This document shows, piece after piece, positions 45,392-53,824 of a stretch of 64,000 nucleotides of DNA. The translations under genes were made by a program, and so were the position numbers. Under the pieces are notes generated by a model. The model ran no database searches. It was not told the origin of the DNA and saw only the letters and a program-made list of their open reading frames with translations. The stretch's first letter is position 1. Every line of letters begins with the position of its first letter. Location of the stretch: contig JAKVNF010000002.1 in NCBI GenBank assembly GCA_022483465.1, positions 744,001-808,000 of the forward strand, written 5' to 3'. Source of the DNA: Lachnospiraceae bacterium. GTDB taxonomy: Bacteria; Bacillota; Clostridia; Lachnospirales; Lachnospiraceae.

Positions 45392-46135
45392 CTACTCCTG
45401 ATAGTCGATGGAATCGATCTTGTTTCCAGTGTTGCGCACAGCCTCCATGATCTCATCGAGGGTGAGCTCCCCCTCGGCGGCAAGCTCTAAGGGCGTGACC
45501 TTTCTTCCCAGGGCATCCGCCAGCTCGTCTGCCTTCTCCTTGACCTTGTTGGCCTGCTCGGCAGCCTCGCTCTCGGCGCCCTTCTGCTCCACGTTCTGAG
45601 CGATCAGGTTCTCCATCGCATCCATGATGCGCTGGGCAAGATCCGGCTCAACCTCCTCGGGTTTGTCCAGAGGTCCCAGGAGCTTGACGCCCCGCATCAG
45701 GGCCTCATTGCCGGTGCCGATCAGGTCCTCCATGTATACGCCCTGGTTGCGGTAGAGCTTTGCGATGTCCGCGACCTTCGGCAGCATGTAGACGGCGAGC
45801 TGGTCCTGGGCGTCCTTCTGCCCCGCCATCGCGTTGAGCTTGACCGCATCCATCACGTCCGGATCCGGCTGGTCCAGGGCGGCGATCATCTGCTCGTAGT
45901 CCGTCAGGTAGTCGTGATCCACCTCGGTGAGCGCCATCTCGTCCTCCGGCGGTGCATCGATCCCGATGTGATTGGTGGTCAGGTAGTCCCGGATCGTCTG
46001 CACCTGCTCATCCGTCAGGTTCAGGCCGGCAAAGGTGTCGTCGATCTGGTCGCTCGTCACCATGTCCTGCTGCTTCTGTGCCTTCAAAAGGAGGCCCTGC
46101 AGGGCCTCCAGAAACCATTTTTCATTGCTGTCCAC
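45392..46135 (-). CDS. sigma-factor-like protein without region 4
   Basis: The 247-residue protein has a segment (LAVYMLPKVADIAKLYRNQGVYMEDLIGTGNEAL, about residues 113-146) resembling sigma-70 region 2, where RpoD-type factors carry the LI..GN..L helix, and a later ALGRKVTPLELA segment resembling region 3. No region 4 follows: it ends shortly after (DSIDYQE). The start is GTG at 46135 with CGGAGGAAC upstream; the gene overlaps the preceding rhomboid-like gene by 14 bases. It may be a regulator or anti-factor-like partner of RNA polymerase; this is inference. Confidence 0.6.
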   Translation of the reverse strand: MDSNEKWFLEALQGLLLKAQKQQDMVTSDQIDDTFAGLNLTDEQVQTIRDYLTTNHIGIDAPPEDEMALTEVDHDYLTDYEQMIAALDQPDPDVMDAVKLNAMAGQKDAQDQLAVYMLPKVADIAKLYRNQGVYMEDLIGTGNEALMRGVKLLGPLDKPEEVEPDLAQRIMDAMENLIAQNVEQKGAESEAAEQANKVKEKADELADALGRKVTPLELAAEGELTLDEIMEAVRNTGNKIDSIDYQE

Positions 46136-47069
46136 TGGGTGTTCCTCCGTTGGAATTCGTGGGGATGATATAGGGTGCATTGCCGTTCACCGCATGCACA
46201 TGGGTAAACAGGTGGTCCTGGCAGAACTCGTAATTCCCCTCGCACTTGGAGCAGTACCGGAACTCCAGCTCCGGATTCGAGATCTCGGTCCTGCCGCAGA
46301 TCGCGCACTTGTGGCGGTAGGGAGTCATCTTGGGATTCTCCTTCTCCCGCTCCTTGGTTCCCTGGCGCACCGCCTTCCGGAAGGCGGCCCTGCGCTTGAC
46401 CTCCTTCGGGGAAAAGCGCTTGAAGTCCCGGCCCGTGAAGTAGAACAGGGCAAAGTTCAAAAGCGATGCCACAATCGCCAGGATGCCGAAGAGGTTGAAT
46501 GAGGGGACGAAGTAGGTGATCGCCTCATATCCCACGAGCACCGCATACAGAATGCCCAGCCACTTGACCTTGATCGGGATCAGGAAAAACAGAAGGACCT
46601 GAGCCTCCGGGAAGGTCGCCGCGTAGGCGAGGAAGATCGACATCATCACGTAGTTCGTGGAGAAGTAATAGGCCGCATAGCTCCCCGACGACGCAAAGGT
46701 CATGCCGTAGAGCGGCATCGCAAGGAGGGCCGCCAGAAATGCCCCCGCCACCGTGAAGAGCAGGCCGGCCGTGATGTACTTCGTGTACTGGGCGGGTCCC
46801 CAGACGCGCTCCAGGGCGGTGCCGATGGAGTAGTAAAACAGGCAGGCGATCAGCACAAAGAACAGGTTGCTCGTGTCCGGGGGCACCAGCACCCAGGTCA
46901 GAAGCCGCCAGATCTGGCCGTGTGCAATCCGCTCGGGGTTGAGCGTCAGCACATTTAAGAAGGCCGGGTTGATCGCGTACAGCAGGTAGCCGAAGGCATA
47001 GCAGATCACGATGTAGAGGGAAAGGTTCCGGATATTGTGCTTGTAGAAAAACCGGTCAATTTTGCGCAA
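46122..47069 (-). CDS. rhomboid-like membrane protein with C-terminal zinc ribbon
   Basis: About 315 residues from a likely TTG start at 47069 (GGAG nine bases upstream); the frame extends further up but crosses the promoter at 47136-47164. Six hydrophobic helices hold GQIWRLLTW (about 55), a typical rhomboid/derlin loop, but the GxSG serine and the histidine of active rhomboids are not clear (SSGSYAAYYF only). The C-terminus has CAICGRTE and YCSKCEGNYEFC, probably a zinc-binding domain. It is likely a pseudoprotease or membrane adaptor. It is followed by the sigma-like gene with overlap. Confidence 0.6.
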   Translation of the reverse strand: MRKIDRFFYKHNIRNLSLYIVICYAFGYLLYAINPAFLNVLTLNPERIAHGQIWRLLTWVLVPPDTSNLFFVLIACLFYYSIGTALERVWGPAQYTKYITAGLLFTVAGAFLAALLAMPLYGMTFASSGSYAAYYFSTNYVMMSIFLAYAATFPEAQVLLFFLIPIKVKWLGILYAVLVGYEAITYFVPSFNLFGILAIVASLLNFALFYFTGRDFKRFSPKEVKRRAAFRKAVRQGTKEREKENPKMTPYRHKCAICGRTEISNPELEFRYCSKCEGNYEFCQDHLFTHVHAVNGNAPYIIPTNSNGGTPSGQQ

Positions 47070-47135
47070 GGCAGGTATCTCCGTTTCTGATGCGTGCAGG
47101 AAAATCGGTTGATTTCCATCTTCTTTCGAAGAGTT

Positions 47136-47164
47136 AGGATACCATCGCCCTCTCGAAAGTGCAA
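47136..47164 (-). promoter_or_regulatory. promoter of the rhomboid-like/sigma-like cluster
   Basis: On the minus strand TTGCAC (47164-47159), 17 bases and TATCCT (47141-47136). It lies about 70 bases before the TTG start chosen for the rhomboid-like gene. Confidence 0.55.
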
Positions 47165-47270
47165 ACTGAGGGAGGGTCCGCAGGGCCGCATCTGCGGGCT
47201 TTTCGGGCCTCTTCCCAAATCTTTCCCAAACAGGTTCGACAAATTTCAGAATTTGTGGCCCTTGGCCGCG

Positions 47271-47300
47271 TTGACAGGGTGCCAAGGAGCGCCTTAAAAT
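47271..47300 (+). promoter_or_regulatory. promoter of the dehydratase activase gene
   Basis: TTGACA (47271-47276), 18 bases and TAAAAT (47295-47300), about 65 bases before the ATG at 47366. Confidence 0.6.
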
Positions 47301-47365
47301 TCCATCGTCTATGGTCGGGCTTTCCCTTTTTAATAAGTAAACAGCCCAATTCAACAGGAGTTTTC

Positions 47366-50300
47366 ATGATTTCAAGAGATTATACCCTCGGCATTGATAT
47401 CGGTTCCACCACCGTCAAAGTGGCGCTGATGGACCGCGACAAAAATCTGATCTTCGGCGACTACAAGCGCCATCACGCAGAGATTCGGCAGACCCTCTAC
47501 AACCTCCTCCTGGAGGCACATGACAAGGTGGGGAATGTCACCGTGCACCCGGTGATCACCGGCTCCGGCGGACTCTCGCTGGCCAACTATCTGAAGATCC
47601 CCTTCGTACAGGAGGTGGTGGCGGAAGCAAGCGCCATCGAGAAGCTCGCTCCCAAGACGGATGTTGCCATCGAGCTGGGCGGCGAGGACGCCAAGATCAT
47701 CTACTTCAACAACGGAAACGTGGAGGAGCGCATGAACGGAACCTGTGCCGGCGGCACCGGTTCCTTCATCGACCAGATGGCATCCCTCCTGCAGACCGAC
47801 GCGTCCGGGCTCAACGAGTATGCCAAACACTACCAGTCCCTCTACACGATTGCTGCCCGCTGCGGCGTGTTCGCCAAGTCGGATATCCAGCCCCTGATCA
47901 ATGAGGGCGCCACCAAGGAAGACCTGGCGGCGTCCATCTTTCAGGCTGTGGTCATCCAGACGATCTCCGGCCTTGCTCAGGGCAAACCGATCCGGGGGCA
48001 TGTTGCCTTTTTAGGCGGCCCGCTCCACTTTTTGACAGAGCTGAAGGCCGCGTTTGTGCGGACCTTAAAGCTCGACGCTGAGCACACGATCGAGCCGGAG
48101 AACTCTCACCTCTTCCCGGCGATGGGCTCTGCCTTCAACGCCAAGGAGGATGTCTCCCTTCCGCTGGAGGAGCTCCTGGAGAAGACCAGCCACAAGCTCC
48201 AGATGGAGTTCGAGGTCTCCCGCATGGAGCCGCTCTTTGCCTCGAAAGAGGAGTACAACACCTTCCGCGCGCGGCATGATCAGTACCAGGTGAAAAAGGG
48301 CGACCTCAAGAGCTATCGCGGAAAGGCCTTCCTCGGAATCGATGCGGGCTCCACGACGACCAAGCTCGCCCTGGTGGGTGAGAACGGAGAGCTTCTGTAC
48401 TCGTTCTACTCCAGCAACAACGGCTCTCCCATCAAGACCGCGATCCGCTCCATCACCGAGCTCCACCACCTGATGCCCGAGGGCGTCACGATTGCGGGCT
48501 CCTGCTCCACGGGCTACGGCGAGGCGCTCTTAAAGAGTGCCTTCAAGCTCGATCACGGCGAGGTGGAGACCATCGCCCACTACTACGGCGCCTCCTACTT
48601 TGACCCGAAGGTCGACTGTATCCTGGACATCGGCGGTCAGGACATGAAGTGCATCCGCATCAAGAACGGCGCGGTGGATTCCGTCGCCCTGAACGAGGCA
48701 TGTTCCTCGGGCTGCGGTTCCTTCATCGAGACCTTTGCCAAGTCCCTCTCCTACACCGTGCAGGACTTCGCCAAGGCGGCCCTGTTTGCCAAGCACCCGA
48801 TTGACCTGGGCACCCGCTGCACCGTGTTCATGAACAGCCGCGTGAAGCAGGCCCAGAAGGAGGGCGCAGAGGTCCCGGATATCTCCGCAGGCCTTGCCTA
48901 CTCGGTCATCAAGAACGCCCTGTTCAAGGTCATGAAGGTCTCCTCCGCGGCAGAGCTGGGCCAGAACATCGTGGTCCAGGGCGGCACCTTCTACAATGAC
49001 GCGGTGCTGCGCGCCCTCGAGAAGATCGCAGACGGCCAGGTGATCCGGCCGGATATCGCGGGCATCATGGGCGCCTTCGGCGCAGCCCTGATCGCAAGAG
49101 AGCGCTATGACGAGAGCGTTCCCACCACTATGCTCTCCTTCGACGAGATCGAGGCCCTGACCTTTGCGACCACCCTGACCAACTGCGGCAAGTGCCAGAA
49201 CAACTGCCGCCTGACCGTGAACCACTTCTCCGACGGCCGGCAGTTCATCTCCGGCAACCGCTGCGAGAGAGGCCTCGGCCTGGAGCGCACCGACAACGGC
49301 GTTCCGAACATGTACAAGTACAAGATGGGCCGGATCTTCGGCTACCGCCCGCTCTCCGAGAAGGAGGCGACCCGCGGTACCGTGGGCATTCCCCGTGTCC
49401 TGAACATGTATGAGGACTATCCGTTCTGGGCGACCTTCTTCAAGAAGCTGGGCTACCGGGTCGTGCTCTCCCCGCCGTCCACCCACAAGATCTACGAGAT
49501 GGGCATCGAGTCCATCCCTTCGGAGTCCGAGTGCTATCCCGCGAAGCTGACCCACGGCCATGTGGAGTGGCTGATCCAGAAGGGTGTCGACTTCATCTTC
49601 TATCCGTCTCTGTTCTATGAGCGGCAGGAGTTCAAGGGCGCGGACAACCACTACAACTGCCCGGTGGTCTCCTCCTATCCGGAGAACATCGCCAACAACG
49701 TGGAGTCCATCGCCGACGGCTCCGTGGTCTTCCGCCACCCGTTCATGGCCTTCACGGACATCGCCACGGTGACCAACGCCCTGGTGCGGGAGTTCCACGA
49801 GATCCCCCGGGAGGAGGTCTCCAAGGCGGCCCTTGCCGGTTGGGAAGAACTGGCCAACTGCCGCAAGGACATCCAGGCAGAGGGCGAGCGCGTCCTCAAG
49901 TACATCGAGGAGCACAACATGAAGGGCATCGTCCTCGCAGGACGCCCTTACCATATCGATCCGGAGATCAACCACGGCATCCCGGAGATGATCACCAGCT
50001 ACGGCATCGCGGTCCTCTCCGAGGACGGCATCTCTCAGCTGGGCACTCTGGAGCGCCCGCTCCGTGTGCTGGACCAGTGGATGTACCACTCACGGCTCTA
50101 CGAGGCGGCCTCCTTTGTCCGCACCAGGGATGACCTGGAGCTCATCCAGCTCAACTCCTTCGGCTGCGGCGTGGACGCCGTCACCACCGATGAGGTGAAT
50201 GAGATTCTCGAGGGCTCGGACAAGATCTATACCTGCCTGAAGATCGATGAGGTCAACAGCCTCGGCGCCGCAAGAATCCGCGTGCGTTCCCTGATCGCCG

Positions 50301-51682
50301 CGGTCCGGATCCGGGACAAGAAGAAGGCAAAGCGCATCATCCGCTCCACGGAGCAGAAGAAAGTCCCCTACACCGAGGAGATGCAGAGGGAGAAGTACAC
50401 GATCATCTGCCCGCAGATGTCCCCGGTCCACTTCGACCTGATTCAGGCAGCGGCCCGCTCCTGCGGCTACAACTTCGTGGTCCTGCCCAACGACAACAAG
50501 AAGGCCGTGGACTACGGCCTCAAGTATGTCAACAACGACGCCTGCTACCCGTCCCTGTTCGTCGTGGGACAGATCATGGAGGCGCTGGAGTCCGGCAAGT
50601 ACGACGTCAACCGCACGGCCATCATCATGAGTCAGACGGGCGGCGGATGCCGTGCCTCCAACTACATCGGCTTCATCCGCAGGGCCCTGAAGAAGGCCGG
50701 CATGGAGCAGGTGCCGGTCATCAGTGCAAACCTCGCAGGCCTCGAGTCGAACCCGGGCTTCAAGATCAACTTAAAGCTCCTGGTGCGCATGGCCTTCGGC
50801 TGCGTCTTCGGAGACGTGTTCATGAAGTGCATCTACCGGATGCGGCCCTATGAGATCGAGAAGGGCTCCGTGGAGGCCTGCCACCAGAAGTGGCTGAAGC
50901 GCTGCACCGAGTTCCTCGAGAACACCAAGGGCGTCCCGATCCGCAAGGTTCAGAAGATGTGCAAAGAGATCATCGAGGACTTCGACCGCATCCCGATCCA
51001 CGAGGATTGGAAGAAGCCCCGGGTCGGCATCGTCGGTGAGATTCTGGTCAAGTACGCGCCGGCCGCCAACAACCACCTGGTGGACACCCTGGAGGCAGAG
51101 GGGGCCGAGGCCGTGGTGCCCGACCTCATGGGCTTCATGCTCTACTGCTTCTACAACCAGATCTACAAGGCGGACTACCTTGGCACCAGCAAGAAGACCA
51201 AGGTCATCATGCAGGTCTCGATCAAGGCGATTGAGGACTTCTTAAAGCCCATCAACCGTGCCTATGAGGCGTCAAAGCACTTCGAGCCCTCCGCCTCGAT
51301 CTACACGATTGTGGAATATGCGAAGGAGCTGGTCTCCATCGGCAACCAGACCGGAGAGGGCTGGTTTCTCGCCGGCGAGATGGTGGAGCTGATCCGCACC
51401 GGCGTGCCCAACATTGTATGCATCCAGCCCTTCGGATGCCTGCCGAACCACGTGGTGGGCAAGGGCGTGCAGAAGAAGGTGCGCAAGCTCTATCCCCAGG
51501 CAAACCTGGCTGCGATCGACTACGATCCGGGTGCTTCCGAGGTCAACCAGTTAAACCGCATCAAACTGATGCTCGCTTCCGCCCAGAAGGCGATGGAGCG
51601 CCAGAAGGACCTGCTGCCGAAGGAAGAGGCCGAACTGCCCGAGGCAGGGGAAGAAAAGAACGAGGAAAAGCGCACCGCATGA
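47366..51682 (+). CDS. two-domain acyl-CoA dehydratase activase (BadF/BcrA ATPase family)
   Basis: The 1438-residue protein has two ASKHA ATPase domains: GIDIGSTTVKVALMD (about 8) with GTCAGGTGSFIDQM (about 125), and GIDAGSTTTKLALVG (about 326) with EACSSGCGSFIE (about 445). The Cys in each second motif is the place of the bridging [4Fe-4S] cluster in known activators. A DUF2229-like region follows (about 600-900, with cysteines KCQNNCRL) and a C-terminal part resembling the dehydratase subunit (LPNDNKKAVDYGL, NNDACYPSLFVVGQ, QTGGGCRASNY). Such proteins use ATP to send a low-potential electron to a 2-hydroxyacyl-CoA dehydratase; the large form's exact partner is not known. ATG 47366 has AGGAG upstream. 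Monocistronic. Confidence 0.88.
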   Translation: MISRDYTLGIDIGSTTVKVALMDRDKNLIFGDYKRHHAEIRQTLYNLLLEAHDKVGNVTVHPVITGSGGLSLANYLKIPFVQEVVAEASAIEKLAPKTDVAIELGGEDAKIIYFNNGNVEERMNGTCAGGTGSFIDQMASLLQTDASGLNEYAKHYQSLYTIAARCGVFAKSDIQPLINEGATKEDLAASIFQAVVIQTISGLAQGKPIRGHVAFLGGPLHFLTELKAAFVRTLKLDAEHTIEPENSHLFPAMGSAFNAKEDVSLPLEELLEKTSHKLQMEFEVSRMEPLFASKEEYNTFRARHDQYQVKKGDLKSYRGKAFLGIDAGSTTTKLALVGENGELLYSFYSSNNGSPIKTAIRSITELHHLMPEGVTIAGSCSTGYGEALLKSAFKLDHGEVETIAHYYGASYFDPKVDCILDIGGQDMKCIRIKNGAVDSVALNEACSSGCGSFIETFAKSLSYTVQDFAKAALFAKHPIDLGTRCTVFMNSRVKQAQKEGAEVPDISAGLAYSVIKNALFKVMKVSSAAELGQNIVVQGGTFYNDAVLRALEKIADGQVIRPDIAGIMGAFGAALIARERYDESVPTTMLSFDEIEALTFATTLTNCGKCQNNCRLTVNHFSDGRQFISGNRCERGLGLERTDNGVPNMYKYKMGRIFGYRPLSEKEATRGTVGIPRVLNMYEDYPFWATFFKKLGYRVVLSPPSTHKIYEMGIESIPSESECYPAKLTHGHVEWLIQKGVDFIFYPSLFYERQEFKGADNHYNCPVVSSYPENIANNVESIADGSVVFRHPFMAFTDIATVTNALVREFHEIPREEVSKAALAGWEELANCRKDIQAEGERVLKYIEEHNMKGIVLAGRPYHIDPEINHGIPEMITSYGIAVLSEDGISQLGTLERPLRVLDQWMYHSRLYEAASFVRTRDDLELIQLNSFGCGVDAVTTDEVNEILEGSDKIYTCLKIDEVNSLGAARIRVRSLIAAVRIRDKKKAKRIIRSTEQKKVPYTEEMQREKYTIICPQMSPVHFDLIQAAARSCGYNFVVLPNDNKKAVDYGLKYVNNDACYPSLFVVGQIMEALESGKYDVNRTAIIMSQTGGGCRASNYIGFIRRALKKAGMEQVPVISANLAGLESNPGFKINLKLLVRMAFGCVFGDVFMKCIYRMRPYEIEKGSVEACHQKWLKRCTEFLENTKGVPIRKVQKMCKEIIEDFDRIPIHEDWKKPRVGIVGEILVKYAPAANNHLVDTLEAEGAEAVVPDLMGFMLYCFYNQIYKADYLGTSKKTKVIMQVSIKAIEDFLKPINRAYEASKHFEPSASIYTIVEYAKELVSIGNQTGEGWFLAGEMVELIRTGVPNIVCIQPFGCLPNHVVGKGVQKKVRKLYPQANLAAIDYDPGASEVNQLNRIKLMLASAQKAMERQKDLLPKEEAELPEAGEEKNEEKRTA

Positions 51683-51699
51683 GCAAGATGCGCGTGTGG

Positions 51700-51733
51700 G
51701 ACACCGCCGGGAAACCGGCGGTGTCCTTTTTTT
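51700..51733 (+). terminator. terminator of the activase gene
   Basis: ACACCGCCGG-GAAA-CCGGCGGTGT, a perfect 10-bp stem, then CC and T7. Confidence 0.95.
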
Positions 51734-51741
51734 GCGCGCGC

Positions 51742-51792
51742 AAAAAAGAAGCCCTGAAATCGAATCACAATACTCTTCGATCTCAGGGCTTC
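51742..51792 (-). terminator. terminator of the long noncoding unit
   Basis: On the minus strand GAAGCCCTGAGATCGAA pairs with TTCGATTTCAGGGCTTC (17 bp, one mismatch), followed by T6. No minus-strand ORF of more than about 60 codons precedes it, so it ends a noncoding transcript. Confidence 0.92.
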
Positions 51793-52425
51793 TGCTCTGC
51801 GTTCTCCAATGGACTGAGAACCTCCGTGCTGTCTTCTTGTTGTCCTCTTCTATTCTGATTCCCTAGGCGGCGTACTTCCTGGCCGACATTTGCAGCGTCA
51901 TTGTATCGAACCTGTTCCCGGAACCTCTCTCTTTCCTACGAGGAACTCGACAGCGAACCTATGACCTTCTGCACTCTTTCCACATCCAACCTTGTACTCT
52001 GCTTGTACCGCGGTGTCCTGGGCATCTGCTCTTCTGTTTCCTTCTGTTATCATCCCTCCGGCTGTTGCATCCGGTTTTCACCGGTGTCGTATTCACCTTC
52101 CGAATGTTTCAAATCGGACATTTTTGAAGATCCAGCCTCAGCGAAACATCGCCTTATGATCTGTACTCGACTGCTTTGGTGTTTGTCTGCCTGTTCTTGT
52201 TATGGAGCTTTCTACCTATCGTGTCCGGCGGATTGTACCTCCTCTTCTGCCTTGAGCCTCCAGTTTCGTCCTTTATATATCTCTATATAAACATCAGCTT
52301 GCGTCCCACCGGTGCTTTTCCGGCTGCCTCCCAATCGGCCTGTACGGGGCTCCTTGTCGGGCTGTCACTGATGACCAGAGTGAGGAGATTTCCAGGCTTT
52401 TGTTGCATCTCCTCTTCTTTTTTCT
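51742..52425 (-). ncRNA. candidate large structured noncoding RNA, about 680 nt
   Basis: A promoter at 52460-52432 and the terminator at 51792-51742 bracket about 680 bases with no plausible ORF on the minus strand; the plus-strand ORF there is Cys/Ser-rich and without ribosome site. The predicted RNA starts with a hairpin GAGGAGAT...ATCTCCTC, has TTTATATA-GAGA-TATATAAA (a GNRA loop), GTTCTC...GAGAAC, and a long-range helix of 11 bp: CGTAC-A-GGCCGA (52346-52335) with TCGGCC-AGGAA-GTACG (51886-51871), separated by about 450 nt. Purine-rich joining segments are frequent. Size and style fit large bacterial RNAs such as OLE, ROOL or GOLLD; membership is not proven. G+C is lower than in neighbouring genes. 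Confidence 0.65.
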
Positions 52426-52431
52426 AACATG

Positions 52432-52460
52432 ATCTTAACATTGGCCCCTGCCTTTGTCAA
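52432..52460 (-). promoter_or_regulatory. promoter of the long noncoding unit
   Basis: On the minus strand a consensus TTGACA (52460-52455), 17 bases and TAAGAT (52437-52432). Confidence 0.65.
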
Positions 52461-52536
52461 TCATCTTTTTCGTTATCCTTTTATTATCTGTATTTTTAGA
52501 ATTTGTACTTCAATACTGAGATTTTAGGCACGTCCT

Positions 52537-53811
52537 TCAGGGCGTCTCGCTCTCCACAAAGGAGAGGGATCCATAGGTCTTCTGTGCGATGATGCTCCCG
52601 TCCCTTGCCGAGCGGATGACCAGTTTGGCGTTCCAGTCTTCCCCGGCGTCCTCCCGGGTCACCGTCAGGTTCTCCCCCAGCTGGTCGATGAGCTTTTGCT
52701 CAACCGTGCCCGGCTCGTAGCCGGAGAGCGTCAGCTCCCCGGTAAAATTCTCGTTGTTCAGCAGCATCAGGTTGATCGCAAAGCCCGCGTACTGGGTGAT
52801 GTTGTCCGTCAGGAAGGCCCGGTAGGCCTCGTAGTCCGTGTCCCAGGAGGTATAGGCGGGATCATCCCGGTGGTCTTGCAGGTCCGTGTGCTCTGTCAGC
52901 CACTCCCCCAGATATGCCGTCACCTTCCGTGCCCCGGAGGGATTTAAGTGGGCGTCCGCGTCATAGAGATCCGTGTCAAAGTCGACCAGGGAGGCATACT
53001 GGAGGTTCAGATAGGGGACATCGAGCTTTTTTGCGAGGTCTGCGATCCCGTTGGCTGCCTCCTGTTCCTCCTCGGTGGCGGGATAGGGCACGTTGATGAG
53101 AACCGGCGTGATGTCCTCCTGCCGGCAGTACTCCACAAGCTTTTGAATGTAGCTCATCCCGGGGGTGGAGAGCTGCGTCTTCTGACTTTCCGGGATCAGG
53201 GTGTCCCGCCCCTCACCCGGGGCGGACACCGCGATTCGCGACTCCGCTCCCTTTTCGGTGGTTGTCTCGATCCCGGTAAAGGCCTGGACGATGCTCTTTC
53301 CCGAGAGCTCCGTCCAGCGGCTGTGATAGAGCACAAAGGGGAACAGGAGCTCATTCTGTGTGTCTTTGTCATCCGGGTACAGGTCCTGCACCGCCTGGAT
53401 CTTCGTCTTTGTCAGGGGGAAGGCATCCAACGAGTCATGGGCCCACTCGGAACTCGGGGCCAGGTATTCACTCTCCGCCAGGCTCACATCCAGTACCGCC
53501 ACCTTCGGCTTGTGGACCTCGACGGCATTCCGGAGAATCCAGTAGGAGGTGGCAATCGTGATGCCGTGGCCGCCCAGGTTGTAGGAGGTGATTCCGTAGT
53601 CCTCCCAGAGCTGCATCGGGAAGATCCCGTTGATCACATGGCTGGTCCCGAGAAACAGGACGTCCACGTCGGTATCCTCCTGCAGAAAGGGATCCGTCTT
53701 GTAGTCGCTGTCCGTGCGCATGGTCACCCGGGCGGCGATCAGGATGCCGGCGATGGCGAGCGCCGCGGTGAACAGGACCGAGAGGATCCGGATTCCGATT
53801 TTTCTTCTCAT
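52537..53811 (-). CDS. SGNH-type acyltransferase/esterase partner of MBOAT
   Basis: The 424-residue protein has an N-terminal signal anchor (about 5-27) and an SGNH-like domain: DVLFLGTSHVINGIF (about 50) with the serine, and DADAHLNPSGARK (about 290) with the Asp-x-x-His pair, so the triad can be complete. This resembles DltD/AlgJ/AlgX proteins that finish acyl transfer outside the membrane. Its start is 13 bases after the MBOAT gene, with GAGGGG upstream. The pair probably O-acetylates an envelope polysaccharide. Confidence 0.78.
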   Translation of the reverse strand: MRRKIGIRILSVLFTAALAIAGILIAARVTMRTDSDYKTDPFLQEDTDVDVLFLGTSHVINGIFPMQLWEDYGITSYNLGGHGITIATSYWILRNAVEVHKPKVAVLDVSLAESEYLAPSSEWAHDSLDAFPLTKTKIQAVQDLYPDDKDTQNELLFPFVLYHSRWTELSGKSIVQAFTGIETTTEKGAESRIAVSAPGEGRDTLIPESQKTQLSTPGMSYIQKLVEYCRQEDITPVLINVPYPATEEEQEAANGIADLAKKLDVPYLNLQYASLVDFDTDLYDADAHLNPSGARKVTAYLGEWLTEHTDLQDHRDDPAYTSWDTDYEAYRAFLTDNITQYAGFAINLMLLNNENFTGELTLSGYEPGTVEQKLIDQLGENLTVTREDAGEDWNAKLVIRSARDGSIIAQKTYGSLSFVESETP

Positions 53812-53824
53812 CTTCCGTCCCCTC

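Noticed and set aside
51901-52290. 129-codon plus-strand ORF in the noncoding region
   Set aside because: No ribosome site, Cys/Ser/Leu-rich random-like composition, and it opposes a unit with promoter and terminator on the other strand.
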